DNA of 64,000 nucleotides from Exophiala sp. HKRS030 (lineage: Eukaryota > Ascomycota > Eurotiomycetes > Chaetothyriales > Herpotrichiellaceae), in NCBI GenBank assembly GCA_023897205.1, contig JAHWDD010000013.1, positions 372,001 through 436,000 on the forward strand, written 5' to 3'. Within the stretch, counting starts at the first letter, position 1. Every line of letters starts with the position of its first letter. The translations under genes were made by a program, and so were the position numbers. Below, piece after piece: positions 45,001 through 57,738 of the stretch. The notes below the pieces were generated by a model that was not told the DNA's origin, ran no database searches, and worked only from the letters and a program-made list of their open reading frames with translations.

Positions 45001-48000
45001 TCTACGTTAGATCTCACTGGCTCTACTCTGGCTGCAAAGCCCCTCGGTTAAAGATATTTACATGCACGAGCGTCGCCTTACGTCTCTCCACCGTTCAGCC
45101 GGTCAAGGGTTCTTAACGTGTAGACAAGACGTCTTATACGAGGACTCGTGATAGCGCTAATCGGGGCTCTCTACAATCGGAACAAGCTAAAGCGACCTCC
45201 TTAGTTCTCGAGGTCTTCATGAATCCAATTGGAAAGGGGGTTGTCCCAGGTTTCGAGAGCGTCAAGATAAAACTTGTTTTGCGCGATCAACGATTTCAAT
45301 AAGGACAATTCTTTCTTGGAGCTGACAAAGCGCTGCTCGGTTCTACGCATAGTGCTAGCCTATTCACGAAAGGCCGCGAAGAGATTATGCGTTCTAATGA
45401 GGGCTACTAACCCTCTCATTAACGCTCCATCCGCGGCTACTCTCTCCTGTTCTATATCTCTAGAAATTTTACTTTTGAAGTCTTAGTGAGGGTTACATTG
45501 TATCCTAGCACTAATTGAATTAGTGACTAAGAGTTATAGACTTACCTGCAAGCGTGATGGTGTGTTGCCTATTAGGACGTCCGTAACCCTTGTCTTCCTT
45601 CGTCACGACCTGCCCCCTTTTGCAAACGGGTCATATCACCTAACCGGGCTAGGATCTATTAGGGCCGTCGCAGCCCCTCCGAATACTCTTCACTTAACCT
45701 CACTAAGACCTAAGGACTTTAGAGTTCGGAAGCATTAGCCTGCTTCCATGGATAGTCTATTACTTAATTAGCCTTTACTTCTGTCTCGCCCCGCCCTGGA
45801 TGAGGTCATGGTCTCAGGGGTTAAGGGAATGATTTTGTCGCTCTATCTTCTAGCTGGCCAGGGTTACGCGGTTTCTATAGATATAGGTAGATAGAAGCTA
45901 CTCCTAATTAGACGGGCTGAAAGAAGCTATTGTGGATCATCATCACTCTATACTTGACGTATATATCTATAACTCTCATAATCTAATGTTAAGGGCGCGA
46001 CCTAAAGCACGCCGAGCACATTTAGGCTTTCTATATGGTCTCCGGTTTCAGTAACTTCAGCTTTAGCCTGTATGTAGGAGGCCAAGTTACAGAAGCCGCA
46101 GAGTTAAATAAACTGAGGGAACAGTAAAGCTAACCACGATAGTGATAATAACAGTGATCTATTGGACGCGTGATCGCGACTTCCGTGCCGATGGTTATTA
46201 GGCTATAATGAGGGCTAGATAACCATTTTCCTTTTTGACCTCGCCATTTGTTAAGTTTTACCCATAAATCTCTGGCTACGATAGCCCTGGCCATGTTTCG
46301 ATCTACATGACCTTCGCCTATTTAGGAAATATTAACGAAACCGCGCTTGGCTAGACTCATAATCATATCAATCATTTAAGGATCTGAAAATGCCTATAGG
46401 TGTTGGGTTATACAGCCTCTCAGCGTGACTGTCTCGCTCTATGGTGAGTTACGTCCTTGCATGCTGAGATCCCAATACTTTTCTGTCACCGCAGTTTACC
46501 TATGTGATAGATTGCCTCGGTAGTGAGTGATCAGTTAATTTAAGAGAGTGTGGCCGCGTACTATCTAGCTGAAGCGTTCGGGGCAATTTGTAGCTGTCGG
46601 ACCCGTGAACACGCCGTTAAGGTACGCGTACACCACCCAGGAAAATCTGATGGAGGTAATACCACGATTTGTGACTCCTTTAGGGATAATCCTGCAAGAG
46701 CATTACGATAGGGGTGAGATTTTAGTTCTCTTACTTAGCCGTCCGGAAAGGGTACTATCCTTCCTAGAGTAGTCGTGGGATTTGGAATCTCTTCCTTAGT
46801 CCGCATAGAAGCAATATAGCCCCTTACACTATTCAATACTCCTAATTCCTAATTAGTCCTCATGCCTATATCACGCAAGCTATCCTAATTTCTCCTGCGA
46901 CGACCTTATTAACTTTGGTAGTCTTCCATCCGTTCAGGACAATATCTCTATGCACTATACTCTACGTGCGTTTTTAACATGGACAGTATCATCTTTAAGG
47001 ACCCTTCTAAACCTCGGATACACTCTAAGTAGCACGCTCGTGCAGTGCCAGCCAGCTTTATTACCTCCTTAGGCTAAGAATGCATTTAAGAAATTAAGCC
47101 ATAGGCTATAACACTAGTTCTAAACACTGGGCTGCACAAACACTCTCACATATATAACGAAGGCTGTTCTAGTAAGCTTAAACGATTTTTAGGCCACTCT
47201 GATTTTACTAATAGTGAAAGCGCTAACAGATCACTTTAGAGCTATAAAGCTTACTAAATTAGGTCTTAAAGGCTTCACTCTACTATTAATGCCGCAGCCC
47301 TCTACACAATATTAATACTAATAATAGGCAGATTTTAGAAGATATTTCTCTTCATAATAACTTCTCTCTCGCCTAGATTAATAAAAACGGCCTAAGTGAA
47401 AGTCTTAACGGCGATTTAGAAAGTCTCTTTTTTAGTGTTTCGCTAAAGGATTTTTTCATAATAACTAGGTTAGATAAACATTCTGATAATTAAGCCTAGA
47501 GCTTCTCTTTATAGAGCGCTAAGACCTATAACGTTAGCATTTTATTACTAAGTAGCGTTAATTTAGTTCGCTCTAAAACTCCTAGCCTACAGACACACTC
47601 TAACGCCATTAACCTTATGGTAGAGTTAAACTGTCCTCAGCTGAAGCCGATAGTAGCATTATCTCTGTAGCAATGCTTCCTATTATTCTCGCGTCATAAA
47701 TCCCGGATCGCGGTGAAGATTCTGACTTATTATCCCTTATTGGTCACACAATAGAATTTTCCCCCCGCTTAGTCTGCAGACGTTATAATAATATCAAAGG
47801 GAACCAGACAATAGATAGTATCTCCGCCACCTAATGAGCGCGTTAAACGTGACCGAAAACGACAATATAGAAGTGAAGCTAATTTTAACTCCTTAATTTC
47901 TCGTTAAATGCGTGTGAAAGTGGTCACTAACAAAATGCCAACCCTTATTTATCGAACGCTTAATGAAGACTCTACCTTAAGTTCCCGCGAAAGGGAAGTT

Positions 48001-51000
48001 CAGCTTCATAAGTTAGGCTTTAAGCTTAGAGTTTCTACTAGAGTGAGGATTTATAACTTTGCTCATAGTTTAGATAGTGAGCAGACTCTTATGGATTATG
48101 ACGCGGATTCAGACTATAAGGGTATAACTGGACCTGATTTTACCTTAATTAAGCCCTCCCTAAGTTTAGCCACGCGGTTAAAAATTGACAAGCCTATAGA
48201 TAGCCACCGCGAGCAGAAGTAGAAGTAGCACCATGATGGGTTAAGAATTATGAGCGTTTAACCTGTGATAGCTATTAATGCTGCCTTTATGACCGCCGTT
48301 ATTAACAGTCTGGCGGACCTACAGGACTTCTTTCACTTACCTGTGGCTTAGGCCTTTAAATGCGGTGTTCACTTAGATAACCTGGTTAATATCGTTTTTA
48401 AGCCACTAACTAATAGTTACTGGCTCCTCATAGCCACGATATCGCGACCTACTAGCAATATGAATAATCTGAGATAAGATTGAGCTAGGAGGAGAGGAAG
48501 ATATTCACCTGACCTAGATATAAGTAGTGGCTTCTGCCCCGGCAGAAGTGAAACGCTGTCCCGGCCGATAAAGCAAGGCCATTAGACATTAAATGAGGAT
48601 AATAACTTAACGGAATGGCGGCGCCTAGGTAGGTCGTGGTCATGGATCTTTAATCAATTTCCTGAACGGTTCGAAGCTGCGGTGCGATCGCGTTAGTTTA
48701 TGGTTTTAGTACCACCAGTAAAATCCGTCTAAGGATTTAGTTCTAAGACTTATAGATAGGTTCTTTACAGAAGAGTAAGTATATTCACTAGACTCTACGA
48801 ATGGTTATACATTTCTACCCGTAAAAAAACATTGCCATGAATCGTAATTTATATAATTCCTCTTATAGTGGTCCCTAACCGTATCTTAAAGAAAATAAAT
48901 GCGACGTGTTATGTAATGTCTTAACCCTCGGGGCTAAGCCCTAAAGAGTTAAGTAGGAGCACGCTTAGCACTCTTATGATAGCGACAGACATTCTTGAAA
49001 TTTAGGTCACTTCTTTAATAAATAATGTTAGAGTTATAATCTTAACTTATGAATTAAAGGTCGTGAAGATATTAATTAAGAACTTAGGGTAAGTTAGGTA
49101 ATCTTCTGACTTCAGTACTAATCAGTCACGATTTAAGATTCTGTACTATTGTTACTAATGGTGTATCTAGTCGTGCGCATAGGTTTAGTTATAAAATGAC
49201 CTCCGCTACGATTCCAATTTCGCATCTAGCCATCCAACTCAATTCGATTACCCCTCCTTTACGATAACTCAAAAAACCTCTTAACGCTCCTTCTATCTCT
49301 TACCCTTCTATCTATATCACATAGTCACAACACAGCACCCGATGTTAACGGTATCTAGCTACTTAAACTCCTGAGGATAACCGTTTATAAACCCTAATAT
49401 AGAAGAAGATAATGACCATATATAATTAGCGGAGGATAACTTATGAATGGACGCCATCAAATTTAATTCATTTAACCTTATCAGACTCACCCTAATAGCA
49501 GACTTAATGTGGGAACTTTATGAAGTCACAATTATACTTTAACCTAATCTCTAATACTACCCTTAAGCTCTTTAGCCAAGAAAGCATGTCGCTAGCTGGC
49601 AAAGGTTAGTGAAGCTATGATTATAATAGGAGACTTCTTTAACTAATAAGGTGATAGCCCTACCCAGAAAGAAATTAACAATGATATCGTGAATACTCGG
49701 GTACATAGAAGAATAAGAGAGAAAGAAAATTGTTCCCAGATCTTAAGGTATACTCTCCTTCTAATAATCCGCGGCATAACCTTAAACATTTTAGGAATAA
49801 TGCCTCATTAATTAAGGCGGCTGCGGGCCCATTACTAGCACATAACTTTCATTACCCCACGAATTCTTATGACATAGTGAACCTATATTTAGGAATGAGC
49901 TATAAGTTCTCTAATAATGAAGTACTAGAGCTTTATATTAATAGTTAATAAGGTAGGTATAGCGAATCCGCCTAACATCCTATTCTCCTAGTATCGCGCC
50001 GCTATAGGTAGTATCCCTGCGTGGTAGCTCGCCCTAACTAGCTAACTTCACTTGCACAGTTCAGGCTAAGAATTATCCCTAGAGAGAAATCCATGACTAA
50101 TTATATCTATCATAATAAGACAGGATTCTTTAACTAAGTTCTATACCTATTTAAGTATTAAAGTGTTAAGATTAATAATGCGCAGGTTAAACTAATAGAT
50201 ATCTTTATAAGTACAGTGCTAGTAGCGATAGGAACCCTAGCTACTATCTACGCATCATGGACCGCCAAAGGTTTTAGCTTTTACATGCTTAGATAAGGTC
50301 CTAATGATAATAAGGTAGCACTACTAAGAACTGCCTCAGGTCGGTAAGAGCGTGTGATCCCGTTTAAGAAGATATACCTAGAGAGTAGGTAAAGTGATAC
50401 TACTAAAGACTGGATTCGCTTTCGAACCTAGGAATTATAACCGTAAGCGATAGAAATTGTTATAAATTAAGTAACTTCATTATTACCGCCTTAAATGCAC
50501 CACATAAATATTATTTCCTTAAAGGTTTACTCTGTATTCTTAACCATTATCACCTTCTCATAATAATATTTCCCTTTGAAGTCACGTTCTACGTTAATAA
50601 AGGGGATCCTTATTTGGTGCGAGAGTTATTTTATAATTCTATATAGTCTAAGGACTAAATACTATACCCTTAATAAGGATAAATTAGATCATTTATGAGA
50701 CTCTTATTTAAGGATTTAAGCTAACCTTACGCCGAACTAATAATCATTCCATTTTAATTCTATACTCACATAGATATAGAGTCCATAGATTTATTTATCA
50801 CTAAGCTTTACGTAGCTTCTTAACCCACATTATATTCTAGTGATATTCCTACTCTTTTAAGTCATTTCTCTATTATAGGCTACACTAGTAATGCGGGTCT
50901 TTATTTACTTATAGGGATCCTAGAAGCTAAGCTTTATCACTGATTTTACTTTTCGGGGTTTAGTAAGTTTTCCATTTAATCTAATAGAGCGTTATACTAG

Positions 51001-52150
51001 CCTATTCCTTTTTCCTAATAACAGTATATATATAAGAGAGAAGGGCGCCTCCGCACTCTATTTAACACTTCTATGCACACGAGTTAAAGGCTAATATCCT
51101 ATCTTAAAGATTGACCAGAGTTATACTGTGAAGGTTCTCTAACTTAATCTCGGCGTTAAGCTCCTTAGCCTATAACCTAGTCATAGCGTTAGCCGGGACA
51201 AAATCCTTTAGGCGTATTCACCAATCCTTAGTATCTAATAAATACTTATACTCTTCATAGTTATAATAGTGTCTCTAGTTATAGGCTAAGTCATGGTTCT
51301 AAAGTCCATTAAAGGGAAGTCCCACAGTCTTAAAGTTAAGAGAAGGTAAGTCCCTTAGGCTCCGCGCTCTTATATTAGGATTTATCACATTATGGACGGT
51401 GGCGACAATACTAAAATCTGCTGCTAAGCTATCTAAGGTAAAAGAGCTATCTAAGACAATAGAGCTATTTAGGCTATTTAAGCTATCTACATATTAAGGT
51501 GACTCTATAATATCACATTCTGTTATGATTTCTTTAAAAGTGTTCGCTAATAGTTAAGATAGTTTATATCTTTCCCTTTTGGACAAACGCTTTAAAGTTA
51601 ATAATAAGAGAGATAACATAATTTAGTTAGAGTTAAATCGTGAAATAAGAGGTTAAATTGTCTTACTAGAGTGAAGAAGTTATGCGCCTTAAACTTCTTA
51701 AAGTTAGGTTTAAGGCATAGTTAAGAGAATTAATTACAGAGCGCTTAGTATCCTTTAAGGAGTGAGATCTAGGGGGTAAGAAAGAAGATAAGACGTGAAA
51801 GGGCACATTAAGAGTTAGCGACCGTACTTATACCCATTAGCAAGGGATTTTGCTAAGTGCATAGTCTCTATCCTCACTTTCGTTAATGATAAGGTCAAAC
51901 AGGATAGTAAAGCGGTAGGGCGAATCAGGTTAATGAGTAGGGGGCCATGATGCCACTTGCTTGTCCATAGTTACTTTAGGCTGCCTTCTGTCGCTGGCAA
52001 ACGGATGTTATTTAATAGAGCTCTGTAGGGAGGTCACGACTCGCAGACGGTAGCTCATTCATAGTGGTATTGTTCTAGTGGCTAACCTATCATTAGTAAT
52101 AGCTAACCTGTCGTTAGGATTGCTCAGGTCAATATGATGAGTCTGATAAT
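45001..52150. other. Eroded moderately AT-rich sequence, no assignable genes
   Basis: Seven kb with dense stops. Short open stretches with protein-like composition remain at 47908-48222 and 49730-49948 (plus) and about 51100-51500 (minus; pieces such as NVINPNIRARSLRDLPSLNFK and HYYNYEEYKYLLDTKDW). None match a family I know. It is most likely old, RIP-mutated transposon DNA of one or more types. Confidence 0.4.
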
Positions 52151-53551
52151 AAAGGCCTTTATTCAGCGATAATGGGGAATGTATATAGCAGTTAATGAGT
52201 TGGAATCAGTGTATCTACGTCGGCACGCATTGGCAGAGTACCTAAGGTGTTCCTCGACCAGCCATTCCTTTTGCGTCAGGGGATTTCACAGCGAGATGCT
52301 GGACTCAGTAGTGATGATGAAAGCATCCCTCTCGGAGATATCACGGCGCGGTGTCTTCAATTCGCCGTGTCAGCAAACTCCTCGGCCACCAAAAATGAGC
52401 ATTAACCATATATTGACTGGTTAAATCATGGATATCGCACTAATCTCCATCTGCTTATGGCTCAGAGCAAAGATCTTGGGGCAATATACTATACCTACCT
52501 ATCGCAGCATTTTGTCTTGAGCGACTGCGCCCTTAAAGACACTCCACAGTAAATCAGTTTACTTGCGAGAGATTAAGCCAGCCTAGCTCTCACTTTCGCA
52601 GCCACGAATCTTAGCAAGAAATATGTGGCTAGATATCGGGAGGTATAATGGCTGAAAGCTCATATAACAGGCGGGTAGATCCACCTAGCTCTGCCGCTGC
52701 TCCTGCGGTATATATTCAACCGGCTTTCTTGTCGTTCTTGTATGTATAGGAAATTCGCTTGTAACGTTGGCGTCAGGTACTTTTGCTGAGCTGATCGTGG
52801 GCTTGTGATGAGTGAGAGATATCAATGTTGAGAGAGGTAAGCGTTAGCGTAGTAGGAGGTAGAAGATAGTGCTTCTAGTCGCAAGGCAGAATGAATTAGA
52901 CAGGTTGGTCTGGGTTGGAAAGACGTCCTTTAACACTCTTCTGGGTTTCCAGTTTGACGATATCGGTGAAAATTTGTCGCCTGCGCAAGTAGGCTAAACT
53001 CCGGGCTAGTTCCCATTCCAAAGAGGAAAGTGCGCCGCGCTCTAGAAATGGTTATGGTAATAGAGTATACCGAACATTTCCTCAGTGGACACAAGATTTC
53101 TCTGCTTGTCTCCGTATATTTTTTAGCTCGGGAAGGGTGCAGATAAGAGAACGCGACCGCCTGCAGATTCCTTTCAGGTTTTGCAACATCTCTGAGAACC
53201 TGAGCACAGCAAGTGTCGACCACTGATTCCACGTTTCAACTCCTCCTTCCTATAACTTCCACACGTATCATGACGGTATTGGACATACAATGGTATGTAA
53301 TGAATATCGCGGGCTGCCTATCCAACCTCTCAGCGTGGCCTTATATACTCTTACGGTGGCGATACAGAGTAAGGAGTCACGAAAAATCGCGCAAATAGAC
53401 ATGCAAAAGCGCTTCACCAGAGCAGGCTGTTTTCTTGGTAAATGTACACTAGCTAGATTATAACCTCTGAGGCTCTACAGTATGGTTGAGCGCTTCGACC
53501 GGGCTTGGAACCAAGTTTTGTCAACCGCGTCTTAAGGGGGAAGGCAGTGAG
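52151..53551. other. Intergenic, return to normal composition
   Basis: GC content recovers here. Open frames at 52179-52424 (plus) and 52930-53232 (minus) have no recognisable features and no convincing splice context, so I call no gene. Confidence 0.4.
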
Positions 53552-54324
53552 CTACAGCGATGGCCCACGCTTGTTAGCCGTGCTCGGTTCCGCCCCGTAC
53601 CTCGAGAGAAGTCTTACCAGTCTGTCGTTAGACTGCGATATAGCCTCGTCCAGTGGCGTTCCAATGCCTAAACACCGGAACTGGTTATACGATATCAGGT
53701 CATTCTCGAACATGACACGATTCGGTGACGCGCCGTTTTCCAGAAGAAGCTTGACAACCTCGTCTTCACGATTCGCTCGAACAGCATAATGTAAGGGTTG
53801 ACCCATGTCTGTCGAGGCTCCATGTTCAAGTAGTAACTTAATGACATCTCTTGAAGCACACCTAGCTGCGACGGAGAAGGGCGTAACATCGTATCGACAT
53901 CGAGCATTTGGATCAGCACCATGTTTGAGGAGCCAGCTAACTAGCTCCGGATCGAATAATGCGTCACTAAGAGACCTTAGCATAACATAAGAATGATGAT
54001 AATAGGGATGACTTACGCCAACGGAGGAGGACAGTCATCTTGCATCACTTCATTAATATCGTGGCCGTTCTGAAGTAGAAGCGCGAGTATTGGGTAAGAG
54101 CACGCTTTGACTGCACAGGTGAAGTCTCGGACGGAAGGCTTGAATCCTTTCTGCAGTAAAAGATCGACTATCATCAAGTTATTGTTGTTAATTGCAGCAC
54201 TCATAGCATGCATTGCATCATCCGAGGCTTGTTGATCACATGTGTCCAAGTCGAGTAGAGTCTGAACTCTGTCGAAATCGTTGGCGACGGCTGCACAGGT
54301 AAGAGATCCTGCTGAATCAGGCAT
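53552..54324 (-). CDS. Ankyrin-repeat protein
   Basis: Protein-interaction scaffold of 243 residues made almost entirely of ankyrin repeats. Two exons, 54324-54017 and 53975-53552, with a 41-base intron (GTAAGT...CTAAG). At least four or five repeats are visible, such as VSWLLKHGADPNAR, VIKLLLEHGASTDMG and VVKLLLENGASPNR, with a degenerate first repeat around DRVQTLLDLD. No signal peptide or extra domain is seen. Small ankyrin-only proteins are common and fast-evolving in filamentous fungi; function cannot be inferred. It is in the same direction as the 338-residue orphan upstream. Confidence 0.8.
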
Positions 54325-54797
54325 ACGGAGTTACTGAAGGTTTATATTTGGCAATTTCAACGGAGAAATGAGTTTGGTACGACAGAGCTTTCGATCCCGA
54401 TGTCAGTGTTGATGGAAGATAATAAATTGATGGGCTAACTGCGACCTTTTAAGCAAGTGCGCTGGTGCCAGGAAGAATGCGGAGTAAGCCTAGGGGCCTT
54501 CGTGGTTGACGAGGCAACAACACATTGAGAGTTGGACGGAGTTTAGAGCTCGCTTTACACCTTACAATTCATACTCCAGAATTTACAAACCTCCAAGAGG
54601 AGTGTTTCGTACTTAGAGTCTCCACTCATACTACAACAATTATTTGAAGCCTCTTTCAAAGGGCTGTGCCAATAATAACTAAGCTTTCGACTCCAACTTG
54701 TCTACTCAAAATGCTTGGGCGTATTTACTCATGCGGATTGAAAACCTAGATATCCGTACTCCGTACGGAGTGGCCACAATAGCCACATTTATTGGGG
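54325..54797. other. Intergenic upstream of the ankyrin gene
   Basis: About 470 bases, including the probable ankyrin promoter and the 3' region of the next minus-strand gene. The 6-base palindromes CCGTACGG/TCCGTACTCCGTACGGA near 54755-54775 are notable but short. No gene seen. Confidence 0.35.
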
Positions 54798-55814
54798 TCA
54801 AAGGTCAGTGTACAGCAAATACTTCTCGCAAACCCAAAATTGCTTGTTATTCACACTTGCTTTCTTCCAATGCTCTGCCGGGATCAAAACCTTGCCAGTT
54901 TTCAATTCGACTTCTCGGTCTCCCTTTTTCATATTCACAATGCTTGACTTGACGTATTTGAGTTTCTTTGTTTCCGCCTTTTCCTTCCCAGAGGTCCCTG
55001 CAACCAGCTTCGAAATGACTTCTGGTGCAGGGACAGAATTCGAGACACGAGTCTCGTTCGAGAGGTTTGCTGTAGACTCAGAGGTATCTGGTCTCGGAAA
55101 TATTGGGTTCGTGTAACGAACGTCTTGAGGAAGGCTTGTTCTGAGTTCGGAAGTAGCTTGCCTCGGAAATACAGCATTCGAATAGCTCACAACTTGGGGA
55201 TGTGAAAGTCGGTCGACTTTCTGTGAAGGAGAGTTGTAGACTCTCAGAATAGGCTTATCCTCAGCATAGAGAACAGCACCATTCGTAGCTCTACCATCCA
55301 CAAATGCGGTACCATGTTCTTCACCTCGAGGTTCGCCAGGCAACTTTACATGATAATCCTGAATTGGGAAATCAACTTTGAACCTCCGCAAACACTGTTC
55401 AATGAACGCTTTCTGGTCCGGTAAGGCAACCTTACCATCAAACCTCGCGTATAGGAGTGCGACTTTATAGTTTTGAAAAAATTGTCGATTCTGCAGGTAT
55501 GCTTGAGCGAATTGTTGCATTTTCAGGACTAGGTTCTTGTCACCAGCTTGAGGATCTTTCGATTCAAGACTAGGATTTGGAGGTATATGTGCGGCTACAG
55601 TGGCTATTGTGGAGACTAGATAGACTCCATGACAAGCATTGAACCCTTGCGATGCGAGAAATCGTTTTCCCTCTCGACCATAAACGAAAATGGCAACTTC
55701 ATTCATGGCAAAAAAGGAGGTCTGGGAGGAGTATCGAATCTTGCCGAAGGTAGGAGGATCCATGTTATCTTCTGTCGGACCCGGTCCTAGAGACAGAGAG
55801 AAAGAAGCTTCCAC
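54798..55814 (-). CDS. Hypothetical protein of 338 residues
   Basis: Intronless, ATG at 55814. I do not recognise the family with certainty. Residues 35-180 look like a folded domain with Cys61-His62 in NACHGVYLVS and His76 in VAAHIPP, a pattern reminiscent of Cys/His deamidase-like proteins; this is a weak resemblance. Residues around 215-270 contain two related copies of about 26 residues (SYSNAVFPRQATSE and RYTNPIFPRPDTSE), likely disordered. The C-terminus is basic and then W-rich (EHWKKASVNNKQFWVCEKYL). No signal peptide or membrane segment. Confidence 0.65.
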   Translation of the reverse strand: MEASFSLSLGPGPTEDNMDPPTFGKIRYSSQTSFFAMNEVAIFVYGREGKRFLASQGFNACHGVYLVSTIATVAAHIPPNPSLESKDPQAGDKNLVLKMQQFAQAYLQNRQFFQNYKVALLYARFDGKVALPDQKAFIEQCLRRFKVDFPIQDYHVKLPGEPRGEEHGTAFVDGRATNGAVLYAEDKPILRVYNSPSQKVDRLSHPQVVSYSNAVFPRQATSELRTSLPQDVRYTNPIFPRPDTSESTANLSNETRVSNSVPAPEVISKLVAGTSGKEKAETKKLKYVKSSIVNMKKGDREVELKTGKVLIPAEHWKKASVNNKQFWVCEKYLLYTDL

Positions 55815-56337
55815 GGGCGGAGCTGCAAGGCATTAGCTACCTATCGTCATATCGGGAACAACATACCAAGTACTCTTTCCTGATAATTTGACAGGTCAGT
55901 CTGAGAGATTTGAATTGTTCCTTAATCCACGCAGTTTGATCAATCCAGGCTGGAGATGACAGCGCCTTTGTGCTGAATAGTCAAGGTCATGCATTGTCGT
56001 GATCTTCTGAATATAAAGTATTCAATCATACTCCTTGGCCAGCGCTGTCGGATCAGCATAGCGAGCTCAATGCTATTTTAATCGCTGCAATCTACCGTTG
56101 CCCAATCTGGGGACCTATCTCGCATACGCGCGTTACATGCACGCGACTCCAAATTTTGAGCCAATTGCCTGCAGACACGACTTTGTCTCCCCCTCAGTAC
56201 CCGAGTCCTTAAGTCCTTAGGTCCTCAAACGTTGAGGACTTAATAACTTAACTTATTAAATTCTTGAGCACACATAATTCTTAATCCCTTAAGTAGATCC
56301 GTTCCTTCGAAGTCCTCCCACCTGATTATTCGCACTG
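55815..56337. other. Divergent intergenic region with a perfect hairpin
   Basis: About 520 bases between two divergent orphan genes. GTCCTCAA-ACG-TTGAGGAC forms a perfect 8-bp hairpin at 56221-56239, within a TTAAGTCCTTAG-rich stretch. No gene recognised. Confidence 0.4.
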
Positions 56338-57402
56338 ATGACATCGGACCCGATTTCCCTATTCCTTTCCCGACTCAATGACTGCCAACGTTTGCCTAGA
56401 GGATGGCACAAGTCACTGACCGATGCTCAGTCTGCTCCAAAGGACTCTGATGATGAGATATTCCTCACAGAGGGGCCGGCCACCTGGCTTGCCTATGTCC
56501 TTGTGAAGAACAGTGCAGAAAACTCGATGACTTTTCATGGTAAAGCAGATTTTCGCCGTGTTCTCGCCGACCTTTTAAGGTCGTCGATACAGGACCGACG
56601 AACAATGGCAAGAGAATTGTCGGTACGAATCCCATCTCAGACCCAAAAGAAGATCAACGAGACAGTAAGCAGTGTCATGGTGCGACACCGAAGCCCTTGT
56701 GAGTATTCAGTTGAAAATCTTACCCTCATTCTGACTTAGCTAGGCACCACAGATAATGATAACCTTGTGCACAGCCTAAACACGACACTGAGTGAAACAG
56801 GCGAGCCTTCTCCTGCGAATGAGCTGAATGCTTAGGACCTAGCGCCAGACTGTCTATCTCTTGACTCTTCTGACCATATATTGGTGAATGCGCCTGTCGC
56901 AAAGGCCACACGTCTCTTCCCGTTGTATCTCTCGAATGGAATCAAAAGGGCTCCTGATCCAGGAAACAGGGGTGCTTTGATAGCCCTCATCTCGATGACC
57001 TTTCCGAACGCGACTATCATGTCCCAAAAGCCAAGAGTCATCATGTCCATAGAGGTCATGGTTAACAAGGTTGAGCATCTTGCTATGGAGTTGTATGGTG
57101 TTCATTTGGAAACTCACCAAGGTCTTCGCTACGTTTATTTCCCTGGCGGTGCCAAAGTCCTACCGAATCCCATCATCACATTGCAGGGGTGTCAACCAGG
57201 GAAAATTTCCCCCATCTTCGGACCAGAGACACTTAACGCAATTACAGCAAATCCTGATTATCAGGATGAAGTGAAGCAAGGATACGACTGTACAGACTGT
57301 GTCTTAATGTTGATTTCGCAAGCGGCTTCGGATGGCGCAACCTTCCTTCTTTCTCTGGCACCTATGGAAGGAACTGAGATAAAGAACAGACTGTATGAAT
57401 AG
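56338..57402 (+). pseudogene. Hypothetical gene interrupted by an in-frame TAG
   Basis: Exon 1 (56338-56698) encodes about 120 residues starting MTSDPISLFLSRLNDC. A GTGAGT...CTAG intron (56699-56743) leads into a second segment that stays in frame to 57402, ending with SLAPMEGTEIKNRLYE. The frame is broken once, by TAG at 56833-56835 (context NA-stop-DLAPDCLS); CAG to TAG would be the simplest cause. Apart from that the protein would be about 340 residues. No known domain is seen. It could alternatively be two genes or contain an unrecognised intron. Confidence 0.5.
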
Positions 57403-57453
57403 CGAATATCTCGCTTCTGATCCATATGCCTGCCACCAACGTAAAGCACTCGA

Positions 57454-57738
57454 TCATTTCTTAACCCTTCCACCCTGCCCTGTCAGCCAAAGTTCAATTC
57501 CTCTTTCCACTGTTCCTTTCCCGGTGCACACATTGTAGCGTTCTGTAGGTGTGGTCCTATCGCCCTTCTCATAAACCGTGACCGCGCACTTAGACCAGAA
57601 TATCTTCTGACCTGCTCCTGTGACCCATTGAGGAGAAGCGAGGGCCTCATCGAAATTCACGGGTGTATCTAGGGGTTCGATTTGAAATGGCTGAAGAGTG
57701 TCAGTAGTAGTTGGAAGTATGGGACAAGTACTAACCAT
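57454..57738 (-). CDS. Small hypothetical protein
   Basis: An open frame of 94 codons with protein-like composition (for example PLDTPVNFDEALASPQW and KCAVTVYEKGDRTTPTERYN). An intron-like GTTAGT...CTCTTCAG segment lies right after a possible ATG at its start, so the true N-terminus is unclear. No family recognised. Confidence 0.35.
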   Translation of the reverse strand: MVSTCPILPTTTDTLQPFQIEPLDTPVNFDEALASPQWVTGAGQKIFWSKCAVTVYEKGDRTTPTERYNVCTGKGTVERGIELWLTGQGGRVKK

